A DNA stretch of 7,669 bases from Candidatus Omnitrophota bacterium (GTDB taxonomy: Bacteria; Omnitrophota; Gorgyraeia; Pluralincolimonadales; Pluralincolimonadaceae): positions 1 through 7,669 of the forward strand of contig JAGUXU010000188.1 in NCBI GenBank assembly GCA_020061685.1. Direction: 5' to 3'. Positions 6,718 to 7,669 of the stretch are shown here, piece by piece (positions within the stretch are counted from its first letter, which is position 1; every line of letters begins with the position of its first letter). Made by a program: the position numbers and the translations under genes. The notes beneath the pieces are model-generated. The model did no database searches, was not told the DNA's origin, and was given only the letters and a program-made list of their open reading frames with translations.

Positions 6718-7551
6718 TTACCCTTTTATGCCCGTCATCGTGATGCCCTTTACGAAAAATCTCTGATTCAAAATAAAAAGTATCAGGACCGGAAGAATGA
6801 CTATCACCGAACCGGCCATCAATATCGTCCAATCGGTATTGTACTGCCCCTGCAAAGTAGCCAGGCCGACCGGCAGCGTCTTCTTATCGTTGGAGATAGT
6901 AACGACCAAAGGCCACAAGAAATCATTCCAAGTCCCCAGAAAAGTGAATGTCGACAAAGTCGCCAGCGCCGGCATTGACAAAGGAAGGATGATGTGCCAG
7001 TAAATACCAAAATGGCTGCAACCGTCGATAAGGGCGGCTTCTTCCAATTCTTTTGGAATCGTCAAAAAAAACTGACGTAACATAAAAGTCCCGTAAGCTG
7101 TAAACATCGCCGGTAAGATAAGGGCTTTATAGGTATCGATCCAGCCCAAATTTCTGATAAAAGCGAACATCGGTATCATCGTAACGTGCGCAGGGATCAT
7201 TAAAGTTCCGAGATAAACTAGGAAAAGTTTATCACGGCCCGGGAAATCCAGCCTGGCGAATGAATAGGCGGCCAGCGAGGAGGTAAGGACCTGCCCGATC
7301 GTAATTGAGATGGCGACAAACAAACTATTGCCGAAGAAACGCCCGAAGGGAAGGCTGTTCCAGACAGTTGCGTAATTCTTAAAGACCGCCGGCTTCGGAA
7401 TAAACTCGGGTTTAACCGTAAAAACAGACCCTTCTTCTTTTAGCGAGGTAGAAACCATCCAGACAAACGGCAAGACCATCGTTATACCGATTAAAGCAAG
7501 TACGAGATATAACGCGGTCTTTTTAAAGAAGTTCTCGAAATGTTTATTCAT
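6718..7551 (-). CDS. Carbohydrate ABC transporter permease, MalG type (CUT1 family)
   Basis: 277 residues, the standard length of MalG/AraQ-like inner-membrane permeases. About six membrane helices are visible: 13-35, 74-97, 108-131, 142-160, 191-217 and 243-262. The cytoplasmic EAA loop starts ELEEAALIDGCSHFGIYWHI (168-187) and ends with ILP (188-190); it docks the ATPase subunit. The loop is followed by FLGTWNDFLWPLV (204-216) and the C-terminal QRFFVKGITMTGIKG (263-277), both hallmarks of this permease class. It forms a heterodimer with the MalF-type permease whose end lies three bases upstream. Its place before nagA and nagB suggests import of N-acetylglucosamine, chitobiose or another GlcNAc-containing oligosaccharide; substrate is inferred from neighbours only. 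No Shine-Dalgarno is seen before the ATG, consistent with re-initiation after the upstream stop. Neither ATPase nor binding protein is in the window; CUT1 systems often share an ATPase encoded elsewhere. Confidence 0.94.
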   Translation of the reverse strand: MNKHFENFFKKTALYLVLALIGITMVLPFVWMVSTSLKEEGSVFTVKPEFIPKPAVFKNYATVWNSLPFGRFFGNSLFVAISITIGQVLTSSLAAYSFARLDFPGRDKLFLVYLGTLMIPAHVTMIPMFAFIRNLGWIDTYKALILPAMFTAYGTFMLRQFFLTIPKELEEAALIDGCSHFGIYWHIILPLSMPALATLSTFTFLGTWNDFLWPLVVTISNDKKTLPVGLATLQGQYNTDWTILMAGSVIVILPVLILFILNQRFFVKGITMTGIKG

Positions 7552-7554
7552 GAT

Positions 7555-7669
7555 TTATGCGCTATAGTCCCAAGACTTTCTCAATCTGAGATTTACGTAA
7601 GTGACCGCAAACATCATAAGGAACAGAAACCACGCGATGGCCGAAGCATAACCCATCTTAAACCATTTA
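7555..7669 (-). CDS. Carbohydrate ABC transporter permease, MalF type, C-terminal end only
   Basis: Only the last 37 codons and the TAA (7557-7555) are inside the window. The peptide ends with a hydrophobic helix, GYASAIAWFLFLMMFAVTYV, followed by the basic tail NLRLRKSWDYSA. A final membrane helix and a short R/K-rich tail ending in W-x-Y is the usual end of MalF/UgpA-like permeases. The partner permease ATG follows after three bases, so the two are co-translated, as expected for a heterodimeric importer. A substrate-binding protein gene would be expected further upstream, outside the window. Confidence 0.82.
   Translation of the reverse strand, partial: KWFKMGYASAIAWFLFLMMFAVTYVNLRLRKSWDYSA

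Noticed and set aside
6529..6978. Plus-strand open frame spanning the nagA start and the permease end
   Set aside because: It crosses two real minus-strand genes and shows no domain; its composition is that of a reverse-strand shadow.
1..7669. CRISPR array, tRNA, insertion sequence or phage remnant
   Set aside because: No repeated spacer units, no cloverleaf-like sequence, no transposase or phage-like protein and no terminal repeats were seen; almost all bases are explained by metabolic genes.

Overview
The window is one side of a bacterial amino-sugar locus. All eight genes lie on the minus strand, so transcription runs from the right end of the window to the left. It comes from a Gram-negative-like bacterium of moderate GC content. 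The two phosphohexomutases resemble the GlmM form known from archaea and Bacteroidetes (SHNPxxWNALK, GEGNGG). The upstream genes use many AGA/AGG and ATA codons. An uncultured lineage of the PVC/Omnitrophota/Elusimicrobia kind would fit, but the sequence alone does not settle the taxonomy.

Layout in transcription order: (1) the last 37 codons of a MalF-type sugar ABC permease (7555-7669); (2) a complete MalG-type partner permease (6718-7551); (3) nagA, N-acetylglucosamine-6-phosphate deacetylase (5565-6707); (4) nagB, glucosamine-6-phosphate deaminase (4795-5574), overlapping nagA by 10 bp; (5) and (6) two tandem paralogous alpha-D-phosphohexomutases (3423-4769 and 2053-3420), 2 bp apart; (7) a 149-bp non-coding gap (1904-2052) with weak regulatory candidates; (8) a DegT/DnrJ/EryC1/StrS-type sugar aminotransferase (782-1903); (9) the first 257 codons of a Gfo/Idh/MocA-type NAD(P)-dependent sugar dehydrogenase (1-771, cut by the window edge).

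Genes 1-6 are packed with gaps of 25 bp or less and read as one operon. An ABC importer brings in an amino sugar or amino-sugar oligosaccharide. NagA deacetylates GlcNAc-6-P to GlcN-6-P, and NagB converts that to fructose-6-P and ammonia. The mutases move phosphate between C1 and C6 of hexoses or hexosamines, linking the pathway either to UDP-GlcNAc synthesis or to sugar 1-phosphates made by a phosphorylase. No sugar kinase, phosphorylase, ATPase subunit or binding protein is inside the window. The aminotransferase/dehydrogenase pair after the gap could make or break down a keto/amino sugar. It has strong Shine-Dalgarno sites, unlike most of the nag block, and the dehydrogenase has a different arginine-codon pattern, so it may be a separate transcription unit.

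Most of this is recognisable metabolism. The parts worth a second look are the tandem mutases, which differ at substrate-contacting loops, the dehydrogenase/aminotransferase pair, and the 149-bp gap. I see no tRNA, rRNA, CRISPR array, insertion sequence or phage signature.
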